Source: Microbacterium sp. BK668
GTDB lineage: Bacteria; Actinomycetota; Actinomycetes; Actinomycetales; Microbacteriaceae
Reading direction: 5' to 3'
DNA length: 50,148 bases
NCBI RefSeq assembly: GCF_004362195.1
Contig: NZ_SNWG01000003.1
Location: 1-50,148, forward strand
Part shown: one piece after another, positions 49,826-50,148 of the stretch
How positions within the stretch are numbered: the first letter of the stretch is position 1
Layout of the letters: each line of letters starts with the position of its first letter
The notes under the pieces: model-generated
Databases searched by the model: none
Told to the model about the DNA's origin: nothing
What the model saw: the letters and a program-made list of their open reading frames with translations, nothing else
Translations under genes and position numbers: made by a program

Positions 49826-50148
49826 TCAATCAGCGACCATGTAAGCGTCGAGCGCGGTTTGGACGGCAGGGCTGACCGATGCGGCGCTGCCGAGCACGAT
49901 GATCTTGGCGGGCTTGAGCCGGGTGAGTTCGGCTTTGATGACGTCGGGGATGGTGTCGGTCTCGGTCAGGAGGATGGGGCCGCCCTGGATTCCGGCGACC
50001 GGCGCGACCGACAGTGCGTCGGGGAAGTTGCGGCCGAAGGTGACGTAGGTGACGGGCACGCCGGGGTCGAACGAGGCCTTGCTGATCGCGGCCGAGGTCG
50101 CGAACCGGTCCGGTCCCGAAAGGCGAGACACCGCGCCGGTCGTGTAGG
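49826..50148 (-). CDS. cell-wall-binding repeat 2 (CWB2) protein, partial
   Basis: This C-terminal fragment (about 107 codons; the gene continues past the right edge) reads VSRLSGPDRFATSAAISKAS, then VTYVTFGRNFPDALSVAP, GGPILLTETDTIPDVIKAEL and KIIVLGSAASVSPAVQTAL. These are the hallmark strings of CWB2 repeats, which bind anionic cell-wall polymers and fix secreted proteins to the surface. The frame is open to the window end (an in-frame GTG at 50131 is internal). The N-terminal effector part and signal peptide are not visible. Confidence 0.9.
   Translation of the reverse strand, partial: YTTGAVSRLSGPDRFATSAAISKASFDPGVPVTYVTFGRNFPDALSVAPVAGIQGGPILLTETDTIPDVIKAELTRLKPAKIIVLGSAASVSPAVQTALDAYMVAD

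Noticed and set aside
1..50148. tRNA, rRNA, CRISPR array, complete insertion sequence or replication origin
   Set aside because: I looked for cloverleaf patterns, regularly spaced short repeats, intact transposases and DnaA-box clusters and found none. Small RNAs without known motifs could be missed by eye.

Overview
The window looks like chromosomal DNA from a high-GC actinobacterium of the family Microbacteriaceae, most likely Microbacterium or a close relative. The grounds are the very high GC, the many GTG starts with 4-bp GTGA overlaps, the frequent gcatcc/ggatgc words inside genes, and a dispersed repeat family built on a GAGCGAGCGAAGCGAG core. No rRNA, tRNA or CRISPR array was recognised.

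Bases 1-19731 read as conserved chromosome. An L,D-transpeptidase and a lipoprotein lie on the minus strand. Opposite them is an amino-sugar (GlcNAc/chitobiose) block: a ROK repressor with its own 27-bp palindromic operator, a solute-binding lipoprotein and two ABC permeases with no ATPase, a ROK-type sugar kinase and NagB. NagA and a GH20 hexosaminidase without a signal peptide lie about 6 kb away on the other strand, behind a related operator half-site. The inferred route is oligosaccharide import, cytosolic cleavage, phosphorylation, deacetylation, then deamination to fructose-6-phosphate. Between them are a NUDIX/FAD-oxidase/YrdB operon and an ECF sigma factor fused to an anti-sigma zinc finger, membrane segments and a Gly/Ala/Ser/Thr-rich tail. 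One-carbon genes glyA (behind a ZTP/pfl riboswitch) and folD close this part.

Bases 19732-34600 are accessory, with lower GC and looser gene packing. They hold a protein with the N-terminal signature of contractile-injection-system-associated toxins, a DUF2510 protein, a nuclease/excalibur lipoprotein, a possible defence cluster (OLD-type ATPase-TOPRIM nuclease, HEPN-motif protein, FRG-domain protein), several small membrane or lipoproteins and the frameshifted remains of a serine recombinase.

Bases 34695-39319 return to ordinary metabolic genes: a VOC protein, an SDR, a natural fusion of a Baeyer-Villiger monooxygenase with an alpha/beta hydrolase, and a separate hydrolase.

Bases 39446-50148 are again mosaic. 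A 9.5-kb segment is bracketed by direct repeats derived from one GNAT acetyltransferase gene, broken on the left and intact on the right. Inside are an unusual three-gene membrane operon, a second recombinase pseudogene, a VapBC toxin-antitoxin pair, a dienelactone-hydrolase-like gene, an epimerase pseudogene, and the most striking locus: a 902-residue toxin-like protein with an injection-system cargo signature and a nuclease-like C-terminus, translationally coupled to a probable immunity gene. A cell-wall-binding-repeat protein runs off the right edge.
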